DNA from: Hyphomicrobiaceae bacterium | Lineage (GTDB): Bacteria > Pseudomonadota > Alphaproteobacteria > Rhizobiales > Hyphomicrobiaceae | DNA: 64,000 bases | Direction of reading: 5' to 3' | Assembly (NCBI GenBank): GCA_022842785.1 | Contig: JALHOW010000004.1 | Span: 310,001-374,000, forward strand | Shown: one piece after another, positions 17,528 through 25,907 of the stretch | How the letters are laid out: the number at the start of each line of letters is the position of its first letter | Numbering within the stretch: position 1 is the first letter of the stretch | Notes under the pieces: model-generated | The model's database searches: none | The model's input: only the letters and a program-made list of their open reading frames with translations | Told to the model about the DNA's origin: nothing | Made by a program: the position numbers and the translations under genes

Positions 17528-18676
17528 TCAGTTGTCGCTTTCGGTACCCCCAGGCGAAAACAGGCCGATCGACGTCATGAGCCGGACGAGCTCTGCCTGG
17601 CGGCCAGTGCCTGTCTTCGCAAATACACGGCGCAGGTGGGTCTTGACGGTATTCGGTGACAGGCCGAGCTGGATGGCCACCTCCGGAACGCTGAGGCCTG
17701 ACGATACAGCAAGCGCGACACGTGCCTCCGCTCGTGTCAGGCCGTAGGCATCCATGACCACCGCCGGCGGGATATCGAGCCGATTGGCTGGATCGACGAT
17801 AAACAGCATCACCGCCGCATCGGGCAAATGAAGATCGGCAAACCGCGCGGCATCCTTGCCGCGCACGGAAACGGCAAGAATTGTCACAGCCAGACCATCG
17901 CTAACTCGCGGCACACTCATCGACACCATAGGCACGCCTCCCAGCACCGCGCGGATCAGTGTCTCCAGTTCTCGCGCGTGCGATGGCGATACCGCCGTCA
18001 CGTTTGCTTTGCCGAGACGAAGCGCCCCGGACGTCGCATCGAGTGCACGCGCGGCAGCGTTCGCGTAGAGCACGCGCGCTCGACGATCGAGCAGGATAAC
18101 GCCGCTCGAAAGCCGATCGAGAACGCGATACTGGCCTTGTTGCAGAGCGCGGTACTGATCTAGGCGATATGCAAGGCCGACCGATCGTCTCAGATGAGGA
18201 ACGAGAGTGCGCGTCCAGGCAACCATCGCTGCATCCGGAGGTCCCTGCCGCGCAGTTCGGCAGATGTTGAAGGCAACGCGGAAATCGTCACGCGCTGCCA
18301 GCGAAACCATCGCGTTGTGTATGACGTCGCCCTGCGGACGCAGTACCTCCTCATAGAAGAGCGTCTTGCGCAATTGCTCCACGGGAAAAATCTCGTCCGA
18401 GATCACGATCTGCCCCACGGCCATCCGCTCCATGCCGTGGTTCCATGGGTTCCGAACATGGCGCGCCTTGTAGGCGGTATTGCATTCCTCGCTCAGCCGC
18501 CCGTTGAAGTCGAAGTAGACAGCCGATGCGCCGAACGACTGGCCGAAGAGAATACCGCCTTGGCTGCCTGTCAGATCGGCGATGTGTGTCAACACGGTTC
18601 GCCACGTCTCCGGCTCGGTCGCGGTATCGTAAATGGCGTCGAGAAGACTGTCAGGATGCTCAATCACGCGTGCCAA
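17528..18676 (-). CDS. LuxR-type transcriptional regulator with N-terminal sensor region
   Basis: A 382-residue regulator. The C-terminal 65 residues are a LuxR helix-turn-helix (LTRAEARVALAVSSGLSVPEVA, then LSPNTVKTHLRRVFAKTGTGRQAEL). The middle has a PAS-like part (LDRLSSGVILLDRRARVLYANAAARAL). The start is TTG at 18676 behind GAGGG. The sensor region lacks an obvious ligand motif. Two other regulatory or TPR genes flank it on the same strand, suggesting a small control cluster, but intergenic gaps of about 160 bases leave operon structure open. Confidence 0.88.
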   Translation of the reverse strand: MARVIEHPDSLLDAIYDTATEPETWRTVLTHIADLTGSQGGILFGQSFGASAVYFDFNGRLSEECNTAYKARHVRNPWNHGMERMAVGQIVISDEIFPVEQLRKTLFYEEVLRPQGDVIHNAMVSLAARDDFRVAFNICRTARQGPPDAAMVAWTRTLVPHLRRSVGLAYRLDQYRALQQGQYRVLDRLSSGVILLDRRARVLYANAAARALDATSGALRLGKANVTAVSPSHARELETLIRAVLGGVPMVSMSVPRVSDGLAVTILAVSVRGKDAARFADLHLPDAAVMLFIVDPANRLDIPPAVVMDAYGLTRAEARVALAVSSGLSVPEVAIQLGLSPNTVKTHLRRVFAKTGTGRQAELVRLMTSIGLFSPGGTESDN

Positions 18677-18841
18677 TTCATAGCCCTCGTGTTCGCAATC
18701 AATCGCCGGCAGGAAATCTACGCGATCATCAGCCCATCAGAGCTGCATGGCAAGATGTGGCGAACAATCGAGGATCGGACAGGTCGCCAGAGTCCCAACC
18801 ACCGCAAGCGCGCACCTGATCTCGCGCGGCTTGAACACTAG

Positions 18842-19597
18842 TCATTGACGCGTCGCCGAGCGCTCCGAAAGGAAATCCAAATTCCTGCGCGCGGCCACGT
18901 GGCTCGGATCGTTCGCCAGTACGCGTCGGAAGTCCGCGGCCGCCCGATCCAAACGGTTCTCCAGCAGGTAAATCTCTCCGCGATTGTTCAGCGCGCCGAT
19001 GTACTCGGGCAAAAGGTCAATCGCGGCGCTGAAATCAGCGATCGCGCGCGCAAGCTGCTTCTTCCGCCGCCACGCGACGCCGCGATTGTTGTAGGCATAG
19101 GCATTCGTGGGATCGAGCCTCACGGCGGCGGAGAAGCCGGAGATTGCCTCGTCGTAACGCTCGGCTTTGAGAAGTACCAGGGCTCGATTGTTCACCGCAT
19201 CGGCGCGATGAGGATCGAGCTGCAGCACCTCATCGAAGTCAGAGATAGCGAGATCGAGCTTGCCGAGTTCCAGGTACAGCGAGCCTCGGTTGTAGCGAGC
19301 ATTGACGTACGAAGGGGCGAGGGCGAGCGCGCGGCTATAGTCGTCGATCGCACCGTCCATCTGCCTTCGTTGCGTGCGCGCATTGGCCCGGTTGTTGTAG
19401 GCCTGCACGAGCTGCTCCTCGCTTGCCCAGGTCGCGTCGATGATTGCGGTGCACCCCGCGAGCGCCTCATCCACATCGAATGCATTAGCGCAATCGTCGA
19501 GCGCACCGGCACGGCTCGCGCCGGCCGTCACCACGCCTGCGAGGATAAGCGAGATGACTGCGAACAGGCAGCAGCGCCACTGTGCGATGCCTGGCAT
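18842..19597 (-). CDS. exported TPR-repeat protein
   Basis: A 251-residue protein with a signal peptide (LFAVISLILAGVVTAGASRAGA). Five or so TPR units follow, visible from repeats such as AYNNRGVAWRRKKQLARAI, VNNRALVLLKAERYDEAI and ARYNRGSLYLELGKLDLAI. The three Cys in the mature N-terminal part (DDCANAFD..LAGCTAI) are typical of this exported group. TPR repeats bind partner proteins; the partner is unknown. The membrane winged-helix regulator nearby also has periplasmic TPR units. Confidence 0.85.
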   Translation of the reverse strand: MPGIAQWRCCLFAVISLILAGVVTAGASRAGALDDCANAFDVDEALAGCTAIIDATWASEEQLVQAYNNRANARTQRRQMDGAIDDYSRALALAPSYVNARYNRGSLYLELGKLDLAISDFDEVLQLDPHRADAVNNRALVLLKAERYDEAISGFSAAVRLDPTNAYAYNNRGVAWRRKKQLARAIADFSAAIDLLPEYIGALNNRGEIYLLENRLDRAAADFRRVLANDPSHVAARRNLDFLSERSATRQ

Positions 19598-20068
19598 TTC
19601 TCCGACCTACTGTCGCTGACCGCACCCTGCGGACGGCGTCGCTCGCGCAACGCCAGACCGTCAGCGGTCAACAAAGCAGGATTTGCCGCCCTCGACGTCA
19701 CCCGGTCGGGTGATGGGCGACGATTACTCCCTCAAGGTCCCGGCATTCCATGCGCGATGATCTTGCGCATGACGCTTGGCAGCGCCACGTCGTCGAGGTC
19801 GCGGCGGTGGACCCAGCGACAGCGCTCATCGCGAAGCGGCCGGAGAGCAATCCACCATCGTGGTGAGCTAAGATTCAATTGAAGACTTTGCTAATACTGC
19901 CGGCGCCAAGCCCACAGGCGCTTCACGCGCACACGAACGCGGGATAAACGAGATATGTACCTTAACTTCAAGAATCGACGAATTCGAATGGCAATATAAG
20001 AGATATTTGAACTCTCCTCGAACATAAATTCGGCATGCGGATATTATATTGCCAGCCGGGGTATCTAG
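19598..20068. other. gene-poor stretch holding the duplicated mutY end and an AT-rich leader
   Basis: From 19598 to 19731 I see no gene. Then comes the duplicated mutY 3' end (19732-19826). From about 19870 the base composition turns clearly AT-rich and stays so into the orphan gene at 20069. In the minus-strand mutY frame, the duplicated end stays open up to a stop at 19891-19893, but similarity to MutY is only convincing through 19826. No tRNA or insertion-sequence end is visible. Confidence 0.6.
19732..19826 (-). repeat. direct repeat: second copy of the mutY 3' end
   Basis: These 95 bases match 20647-20741, the last 31 codons and stop of mutY, at 91 of 95 positions. Identity begins exactly at the stop codon. 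Three of the four differences are silent in the mutY frame, and the fourth changes the last residue from Ala to Pro. The pattern fits a homologous end from a related mutY allele, not a decaying local copy. Confidence 0.85.
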
Positions 20069-20614
20069 ATGAGCCTAGAGAAGGAAGAGAGGGAAGAGCT
20101 GTTTAAACTGTATCAGCTCACCAGCGGTGAAATGCTCAATTTCCACGAATCTCACAATAAGCGAATAGAATGGTTTGTTGGCATAATCACCGCAATCGTC
20201 ACTGCATGGGTCGTGGGCATCTTCAAATCGGAAACGGCGACCCACTACCTATTGTTAGCACTCGGCGCTATGGCGATTATAGCGGTCGCCGGCGTTGCGC
20301 AATCCAGCGTCAGGTATACCTATCGCTTCTTTTTAGAAACAATATCGACGCGCGGAAAATTAGAGCAGATCCTTGGCTGGACCACGGCGATACCTTATGA
20401 GCCCCCTCAGAACGGATATTGGCCGAATGACGCAATAGTACCCGAGAGGTATTTAGAAGGCCGCCGCGCCCACTCGACATCCGATGCTTGGGTCGCGGCA
20501 CGCACCAATGACGACGCAAATTGGTGGCCAATTTGGTTATTTCGCAGCGCACAGTTGATTGGCGCAATCATGTTTATTGTAGCCCTCCATTTGCTTATGC
20601 AATCATTTAAATAG
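20069..20614 (+). CDS. orphan three-helix membrane protein, AT-rich, probably acquired
   Basis: A 181-residue protein. Residues 1-34 are charged (EKEEREELFKLYQLTSGEM..FHESHNKRIEW). Two adjacent transmembrane helices lie at about 35-52 and 58-78, followed by an 80-residue polar loop with a Trp/Pro/Asn-rich part and a last helix at about 158-177. Codons such as TTA and ATA and the lower GC content differ strongly from every neighbour. The gene lies between two copies of the mutY 3' end. I do not recognise the family; the layout recalls small membrane proteins found in genomic islands. Function unknown. Confidence 0.75.
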   Translation: MSLEKEEREELFKLYQLTSGEMLNFHESHNKRIEWFVGIITAIVTAWVVGIFKSETATHYLLLALGAMAIIAVAGVAQSSVRYTYRFFLETISTRGKLEQILGWTTAIPYEPPQNGYWPNDAIVPERYLEGRRAHSTSDAWVAARTNDDANWWPIWLFRSAQLIGAIMFIVALHLLMQSFK

Positions 20615-20646
20615 CTGCACCAAGCCGACTGGAGGCAAGCGCTCGA

Positions 20647-20741
20647 TCAAGCTCCCGGCATTCCATGCGCGATGATCTTGCGCATGACGCTCGGCAGCGC
20701 GACGTCATCGAGGTCGCGGCGGTGGACCCAGCGACAGCGCT
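20647..20741 (-). repeat. direct repeat: mutY 3' end within the intact gene
   Basis: Partner of 19732-19826. This copy is the true end of the full-length mutY gene. The two copies are in the same orientation and 915 bases apart start to start, enclosing the AT-rich orphan gene. Confidence 0.85.
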
Positions 20742-21753
20742 CCGGCTCGGCCCACAGATCGACAACCGCCTCGTCACGCACGAGCGCGCGATAGACCGTC
20801 ATCTCGAGGCGGAAATGCGTGAACACATGCACGACGCTGCCAACCACCGGCCACCAATCCCCGCGCACGGGAACGCGGCGAAGCGCGTCCTTCGCAACGG
20901 GCAGCATCTCCGTCCACTCCGTCGAGGGCACTTCGAGCATGCTGGCGAGCAGGCCTGTCGGCGGGCGCTGGCGGAGCAGGATGCGCCCACCTTCGCTGAT
21001 GGCCAGGAAGGCCGTGCCGAACCGTTCGGGACGCGGCTTCTTCGCAACGCGTGCGGGAAGGCTCGCCTCTATGGCCATGGCGTGCGCGGCACAGTCACCC
21101 TCAATGGGGCAGACGAGGCACGAGGGACGGCGCGGCGTGCAGATGGTCGCACCGAGATCCATCATGGCCTGGGCATAGTCGCCCGCGCGCTTCTTCGGCG
21201 TGAGCGAAGCCGCGAGGCGACGAAGCTCGGCCTTGGCGCCTGGCACCGGCTCGGCAACCGCAAAGAGGCGCGCAATAACCCGCTCGATGTTGCCGTCAAC
21301 AGGCGTCGCGCGGCGGCCGAAGGCGATCGCGGCGATCGCCGCTGCTGTATAGGGGCCAATGCCGGGCAGCTCGCCGAGCGCAGCTTCCGTATTCGGGAAC
21401 TCGCCGCCGTACTGCTCGACGACGGCGCGTGCACAGGCGTGCAGATTGCGCGCGCGGCTGTAGTAGCCAAGGCCAGCCCAGCCCGCGAGCACATCATCCT
21501 GCTCCGCCGCGGCCAGCGCCGCCACGTCCGGCCAGCGCGTGAGGAACTTCACGTAATAGGGGATAACAGTCTTGACCGTCGTCTGCTGAAGCATGATCTC
21601 GCTCAGCCAGACGCGGTAGGGATCGGCCGGCGCGCCCGGCGCCATCCGCCAGGGCAGGTCACGGCGCTCGCGCTCGTACCAGTCGAGGAGCGCCGCCACC
21701 GTCGCGGGTCCGGGCGCCGGCCAGATGTGTTGCAGTCTTGCCGCAGCGGTCAT
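20647..21753 (-). CDS. mutY: adenine DNA glycosylase
   Basis: A 368-residue enzyme that removes adenine mispaired with 8-oxoguanine. Catalytic E52 is in LSEIMLQQT and D153 in TPVDGNIERV. The helix-hairpin-helix is LPGIGPYTAAAI. The iron-sulfur cluster cysteines are at about 205, 212, 215 and 221 (C-x6-C-x2-C-x5-C). The C-terminal third is the NUDIX-like domain that reads 8-oxoguanine. The gene is intact, but its last 31 codons are repeated 0.9 kb away. It is divergent from the DciA-like gene. Confidence 0.95.
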   Translation of the reverse strand: MTAAARLQHIWPAPGPATVAALLDWYERERRDLPWRMAPGAPADPYRVWLSEIMLQQTTVKTVIPYYVKFLTRWPDVAALAAAEQDDVLAGWAGLGYYSRARNLHACARAVVEQYGGEFPNTEAALGELPGIGPYTAAAIAAIAFGRRATPVDGNIERVIARLFAVAEPVPGAKAELRRLAASLTPKKRAGDYAQAMMDLGATICTPRRPSCLVCPIEGDCAAHAMAIEASLPARVAKKPRPERFGTAFLAISEGGRILLRQRPPTGLLASMLEVPSTEWTEMLPVAKDALRRVPVRGDWWPVVGSVVHVFTHFRLEMTVYRALVRDEAVVDLWAEPERCRWVHRRDLDDVALPSVMRKIIAHGMPGA

Positions 21754-21857
21754 GCGATGGCTCTGCCCCCGCGCCCCGAATCATTAACCAGATGTTAAGC
21801 ACGACTCGACCGAATGGGAACTGAGCGGGGGCGCTCTCAGCGAGCAGAGTTCCGTAG

Positions 21858-22394
21858 ATGTCGCAAATGTCACGCTATTTCGTGCCCAGGAAGGGCGCAT
21901 ATGCCGCCAAGGCCGTCGGCGCCATGGTGCCGGGCCTAACCCGTAAGGCATTCGAACGCTTTGGTTTTTCGACTGCGGCCCTGCTCACCGACTGGGCCGG
22001 CATCGTCGGCAAGGACCTTGCCCGGTATTCCTCCCCAGACCGGCTGAAATGGCCGCGCGGTGGGCGTGAGACCGACGACGAGAGCGGCCCAGAGCGGCAG
22101 GGCGCTACGCTCGTGCTCCGCGTGGACCTCGGACGTGGCATCGACGTCCAGTACCGCGCCCGGCAGATCATCGAGCGGATCAACGCCCACTTCGGCTATC
22201 GCGCCGTCGCGGAGCTGCGCATCATCCAGGCGCCAGTCGAGGGAGCGCTTCCGCCGGCTGCAGCTGCGCCCGCCAATCACCGCGCGTTCGATCGCACGGA
22301 GACTGCGCCCCTCGTCGCCGGCATCGCGGACGAGGGACTCCGCGCCGCGCTGGAGCGGATGCAGGCAGGGTTGACCAGCCGCGGGCATCGGTAA
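21858..22394 (+). CDS. DUF721 / DciA-like protein
   Basis: A 178-residue protein with the DUF721 core (LLTDWAGIVGKDLARYSSP, then LVLRVDLGRGIDVQYRARQIIERINAHFGYRAV). DciA proteins load the replicative helicase in bacteria lacking DnaC-type loaders, and the alphaproteobacterial DUF721 proteins beside mutY are usually counted in this group. The neighbourhood with mutY is the usual one, but the dsbA-like and smc genes that often follow are not here. The C-terminal third is Ala/Pro-rich and less conserved. Helicase loading is inferred from the family. Confidence 0.8.
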   Translation: MSQMSRYFVPRKGAYAAKAVGAMVPGLTRKAFERFGFSTAALLTDWAGIVGKDLARYSSPDRLKWPRGGRETDDESGPERQGATLVLRVDLGRGIDVQYRARQIIERINAHFGYRAVAELRIIQAPVEGALPPAAAAPANHRAFDRTETAPLVAGIADEGLRAALERMQAGLTSRGHR

Positions 22395-22525
22395 GTTACG
22401 CATTTGCTTTTCGCCGCGGGCTGCTGGGACGAGGTGCTGTCGCTTCGTTCCGTGGTGCTATGCCCGCGGCCGCCATGCAGACAGGTCTCGCCTGTGGCAC
22501 CCAAAAAAAATAGAAGCAGGTGGGT

Positions 22526-22570
22526 CCGGGAGGGTGTCCCTCCCGGTGGGGGTTCGGGGGCTTAGCCCCC
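22526..22570. terminator. pair of strong hairpins between convergent genes
   Basis: CCGGGAGGG (22526-22534) pairs perfectly with CCCTCCCGG (22538-22546) across three bases, and GGGGGC / GCCCCC (22556-22570) forms a second short hairpin. They lie between the convergent DciA-like and amidase genes. An eight-base A run at 22503-22510 would be a U run for the minus strand but is 16 bases away. A bidirectional terminator or an intergenic repeat family are both possible. Confidence 0.5.
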
Positions 22571-22599
22571 GTTGCGAAGCAATTCCGGGGCGCAGGAAA

Positions 22600-24036
22600 T
22601 CAATCCAAGCCCGGCACCTTCGGCCTGTACTCATCCCATGGATGCGCGCGCTCGAAGATCGCGGCGGCGCGCAGCAGCAAAGCATCGGCACCACGACGTC
22701 CAACGAACTGGATAGCCATCGGCAGTCCGTCCGAGTGCAGCCCCGCCGGCAGCGTCACCGCAGGATTGCCCGTGAGATTGAAAGGATGCGTGTAGGGGTA
22801 CCAGGCCTTGCGGATGCTATCGACGACCTTGTCCTCGATCTCGATGGGATCGAACAGCCGCTCTTGGATCGGCAGAGCAGTGCGCGCGAGCGTCGGCATG
22901 AGGATGATGTCGTAGCGGTCGAACCAGCTCTGAACTTTGCGATAGATGGCCGTGCGCTGGAGATTGGCGCGCGCGAGCATCTCAGCCGTGTGCTGGCCGC
23001 CGCCGGACATCTGGCGCACGAGCGTGGGGCTCATCTTGTCGCGCCATTCCGGAAGCCGGTCGGCGAAGCGCGCGTTCCAGAGTGCGGTCGAGACCACGAG
23101 CCACATGGGCTCCGTCGGCTCCATGTCGTCGCCCATGGGCTCGACGATGGCACCGAGATCACCGAGCGCATCCGCGACTTGCTCGCAGCGCTCCAGAACC
23201 TCACTGTCGACGACGGTGTTCCCGACATACGGCCGCCAAGCGATGCGCAGTCCCTTGAGATCGCCCTCTCCGCGTGCGGCCTCGACAAGCCCAGCGGTCG
23301 AAGCACCAAATGAATGGATGTCGCTCGGATCGGCGCCACCCATGGCTTCGAGCATGAGTGCGGTATCCATGACCGTGCGCGTCGTCGGCGTAATGTAGGA
23401 CATATTGCCGAAGGTATCGGGCGACATGTCTTGCGGCACGAGACCGAGCGACTGCTTGAAACCGACGACGCCGCAGCAGGCGGCGGGAATGCGCGTCGAA
23501 CCACCTGCATCGGTTGCTATCGCAAGCGGGCCGACGCCCGACGCGATCGCCGCTGCCGCGCCGCCCGACGAACCGCCGCACGTACGGCTCGCATCATAGG
23601 GATTGCTTGTGCGGCCGAAGAGCGGCGCCTCGGTGAAGGGCATGTGCCCGAACTCGGGTGTCGTGGTCTTGCCCATGAGGATGGCGCCGGCCGACTTGAG
23701 CCGCGCAACCGAGACCGCATCGGCCGCTGGAAAATTGTCCGCGTAGATGTGCGAGGCGAAGGTGGTGCGCACGCCCTTGGTGTTGACGAGATCCTTCACA
23801 TGCAGCGGTACGCCGTGCAGGGGCCCGAGTTCTTCGCCGCGCGCGACAGCCTCGTCAGCGGACTTGGCGTCGCGCAGCGCCTCCTCGGCACAGATCGTGA
23901 TGAAGCAGTTGAGCGCGGCCTGCGCCTTTTCAGCGCGCGCGAGCGTGGATTGCATAACCTCGAGCGCAGAGATCTTGCGATCCCTGATCAGAGCGGCGAT
24001 CTCGGCAGCGCCGAGCCAGGCGACATCATGGGACAT
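22600..24036 (-). CDS. amidase signature family enzyme
   Basis: A 478-residue amidase with the Ser-cisSer-Lys triad: K81 in LHVKDLVNTKG, cis-Ser about 156 in GGSSGGAAAAI and nucleophile S180 in DAGGSTRIP. I chose the ATG at 24036 after AAGGAAAG; the frame is open further upstream. GatA is unlikely because no gatC or gatB is adjacent. Amidases of this group hydrolyse small amides or, in some pathways, urea derivatives. It is divergent from an ABC uptake operon, so it may act on the imported compound. Confidence 0.9.
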   Translation of the reverse strand: MSHDVAWLGAAEIAALIRDRKISALEVMQSTLARAEKAQAALNCFITICAEEALRDAKSADEAVARGEELGPLHGVPLHVKDLVNTKGVRTTFASHIYADNFPAADAVSVARLKSAGAILMGKTTTPEFGHMPFTEAPLFGRTSNPYDASRTCGGSSGGAAAAIASGVGPLAIATDAGGSTRIPAACCGVVGFKQSLGLVPQDMSPDTFGNMSYITPTTRTVMDTALMLEAMGGADPSDIHSFGASTAGLVEAARGEGDLKGLRIAWRPYVGNTVVDSEVLERCEQVADALGDLGAIVEPMGDDMEPTEPMWLVVSTALWNARFADRLPEWRDKMSPTLVRQMSGGGQHTAEMLARANLQRTAIYRKVQSWFDRYDIILMPTLARTALPIQERLFDPIEIEDKVVDSIRKAWYPYTHPFNLTGNPAVTLPAGLHSDGLPMAIQFVGRRGADALLLRAAAIFERAHPWDEYRPKVPGLD

Positions 24037-24291
24037 CTCGTGTGGGCTTTCCTTACATTGCCGGCGCGCGCAGCATTCCCGGGATGATCGCCTCAATGGA
24101 GGGGGCCATCAACCCTTTTGAGAGACAAGCATAATTGGGACGTATTGTCGCTTGCCAGCTCCGATCTTTTGCGTACAACGAGCAAAGCGTTAAATCCGAG
24201 CCCGGTTGTGGGCGCCTCACTGCGGCGTCCGCACTTAAGAACAAAAACAAGCAGACCGTCGGGCTCGACTTACGTTCTGGGAGGAACGCAC

Positions 24292-25104
24292 TTGAACGCA
24301 CTTGATAGGGCTGCGTCGCCGTCGCGCGCAGCTTCCACGGATGTTATCGCCGTCGATCATCTTTCCCTCACGTACGGGAAGAAAGACACCGGCGTCCTCG
24401 CTCTCTCCGACATCAGCTTCTCGATCGCCAACGGCGAATTCATTTCGATCGTCGGGCCCTCCGGCTGCGGGAAGTCGACGCTTCTCAAGATCCTCGCCGG
24501 GCTTCTGCCGCCGAGTGAAGGCGTGGCGACACTCAACGGGACGCCGATCACGGGCGCGCGCCGCGATATCGGCGTCGTATTCCAGACGCCCGTCCTCTTT
24601 CCGTGGCGAACGGTGTTGCAGAACGTGCTGCTGCCTGCAGACGTGCAGAAGCTCGACAAAGAGAAGATGCACAAGCGGGCCATGGATCTCGTCCGGCTCG
24701 TCGGCCTCGAGGGCTTCGAAAACCGCTATCCGCGCGAGCTTTCAGGCGGCATGCAGCAGCGCGTCGGCATCATCCGCGCGCTTATCCACGATCCCGCGAT
24801 CCTGCTGATGGACGAGCCTTTCGGCGCACTCGACGCGATGACGCGCGAGACTATGAACGTCGAACTGCAGCGCATCTGGATGGAGAGCGGCAAGACCATT
24901 CTCTTCATCACGCATTCGACCTCCGAAGCCGTTTACCTCGCGGACCGCGTGATCGTGATGACGGCGCGCCCCGGCAAGATTGGTGACGTTTTCGATGTCG
25001 ACCTCCCCCGGCCGAGACCACTGGAAGTCATGAATACGGAGGCCTTCGGCGCCTACGTGAAGCGCATTCGGGTTGCGCTCAACGCCGATGGAGGGCTGGA
25101 CTGA
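24292..25104 (+). CDS. ABC transporter ATP-binding protein (nitrate/sulfonate/taurine type)
   Basis: A 270-residue ATPase from a TTG start. GGGAGG at 24279-24284 sits seven bases before TTG 24292, and there is no well-placed ATG between it and the ABC domain. Walker A is GPSGCGKST, the signature is LSGGMQQRVGI, Walker B is ILLMDEPFGALDA and the switch His is in FITHSTSEA. It powers import with the permease and binding protein that follow. Its stop overlaps the permease start (TGATG). Confidence 0.93.
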   Translation: MNALDRAASPSRAASTDVIAVDHLSLTYGKKDTGVLALSDISFSIANGEFISIVGPSGCGKSTLLKILAGLLPPSEGVATLNGTPITGARRDIGVVFQTPVLFPWRTVLQNVLLPADVQKLDKEKMHKRAMDLVRLVGLEGFENRYPRELSGGMQQRVGIIRALIHDPAILLMDEPFGALDAMTRETMNVELQRIWMESGKTILFITHSTSEAVYLADRVIVMTARPGKIGDVFDVDLPRPRPLEVMNTEAFGAYVKRIRVALNADGGLD

Positions 25105-25907
25105 TGGGCGGCGCGAAACATTTTACACTGAGGCTGCTGCTGATCGCCGCGGTCCTCGGCGTCTGGGAGACGTTGGTAAGGATCAGCGGCGTACCCGAGT
25201 ACATCCTACCGCCGCCGTCGAGCATCTTCAGGGCGATGTATGTCGGCATCATGAGCAACGTTTATCCGCAGCACTTCATGGTGACGCTGACTGAAACGCT
25301 GCTCGGGTTCATGGTCGGCACCGCGCTCGCCTTCATGTTGGGCACGCTCGTCGCCTTGAGCCGGCGTGTCGAGTATTTCCTCTATCCCTTCATCGTGATG
25401 TTCCAGTCCATGCCGAAGGTCGCGCTGGCGCCGCTGATCGTCGTCTGGTTCGGACTCGGCCTCACGTCGAAGGTCATCAACGCGGCACTGGTCGCGTTCT
25501 TCCCGCTGATGGTCAACACGATCGCAGGCCTGCGCTCGGCCGAGGAAGATCGCATCAATCTCATGCGTTCGCTGGCTGCGTCGCGCACGCAGATCTTCTT
25601 CATGCTGCAGCTGCCGAACGCGCTTCCCTACATCTTCGCCGGGCTCGAGATCGCTATGATCTTCGCGCTCATCGGTGCCATCGTCGCCGAGTTCGTCGGC
25701 GCCGAGAGAGGTCTCGGCATGCTCATCCAGAGCATGAACTTCAACATGGACGTCGCAGGTCAGTTCTCGATCCTGCTCATCCTGTCGATGCTCGGGCTTA
25801 TTCTGAATGGCATGGTCGCATACGCACGGAAGCGGCTGGTCTTCTGGGAAGTCAGGAACACGGGCGAGGAAACCGCAAACTCATCACAAAAAGGAGGTTC
25901 TATATGA
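25104..25907 (+). CDS. ABC transporter permease (SsuC/TauC type)
   Basis: A 267-residue inner-membrane permease with about six helices. The cytoplasmic coupling loop reads EEDRINLMRSLAASRTQIFFM, close to the EAA motif with its conserved Gly replaced by Ser-Leu context. It overlaps the ATPase gene by one base and the binding-protein gene by four, so the three are translationally coupled. The family imports sulfonates, nitrate, thiamine precursors or aromatic acids; the ligand is not evident. Confidence 0.93.
   Translation: MGGAKHFTLRLLLIAAVLGVWETLVRISGVPEYILPPPSSIFRAMYVGIMSNVYPQHFMVTLTETLLGFMVGTALAFMLGTLVALSRRVEYFLYPFIVMFQSMPKVALAPLIVVWFGLGLTSKVINAALVAFFPLMVNTIAGLRSAEEDRINLMRSLAASRTQIFFMLQLPNALPYIFAGLEIAMIFALIGAIVAEFVGAERGLGMLIQSMNFNMDVAGQFSILLILSMLGLILNGMVAYARKRLVFWEVRNTGEETANSSQKGGSI

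Noticed and set aside
18835-18841. An ACACTAG sequence like the palindrome ends at 52.1 kb
   Set aside because: Only seven bases match and no inverted partner lies nearby, so it is probably chance.
19879-19897. A TTGAAG...TAATAC promoter-like pair before the orphan gene
   Set aside because: The spacer is only seven bases, too short for a sigma-70 promoter.
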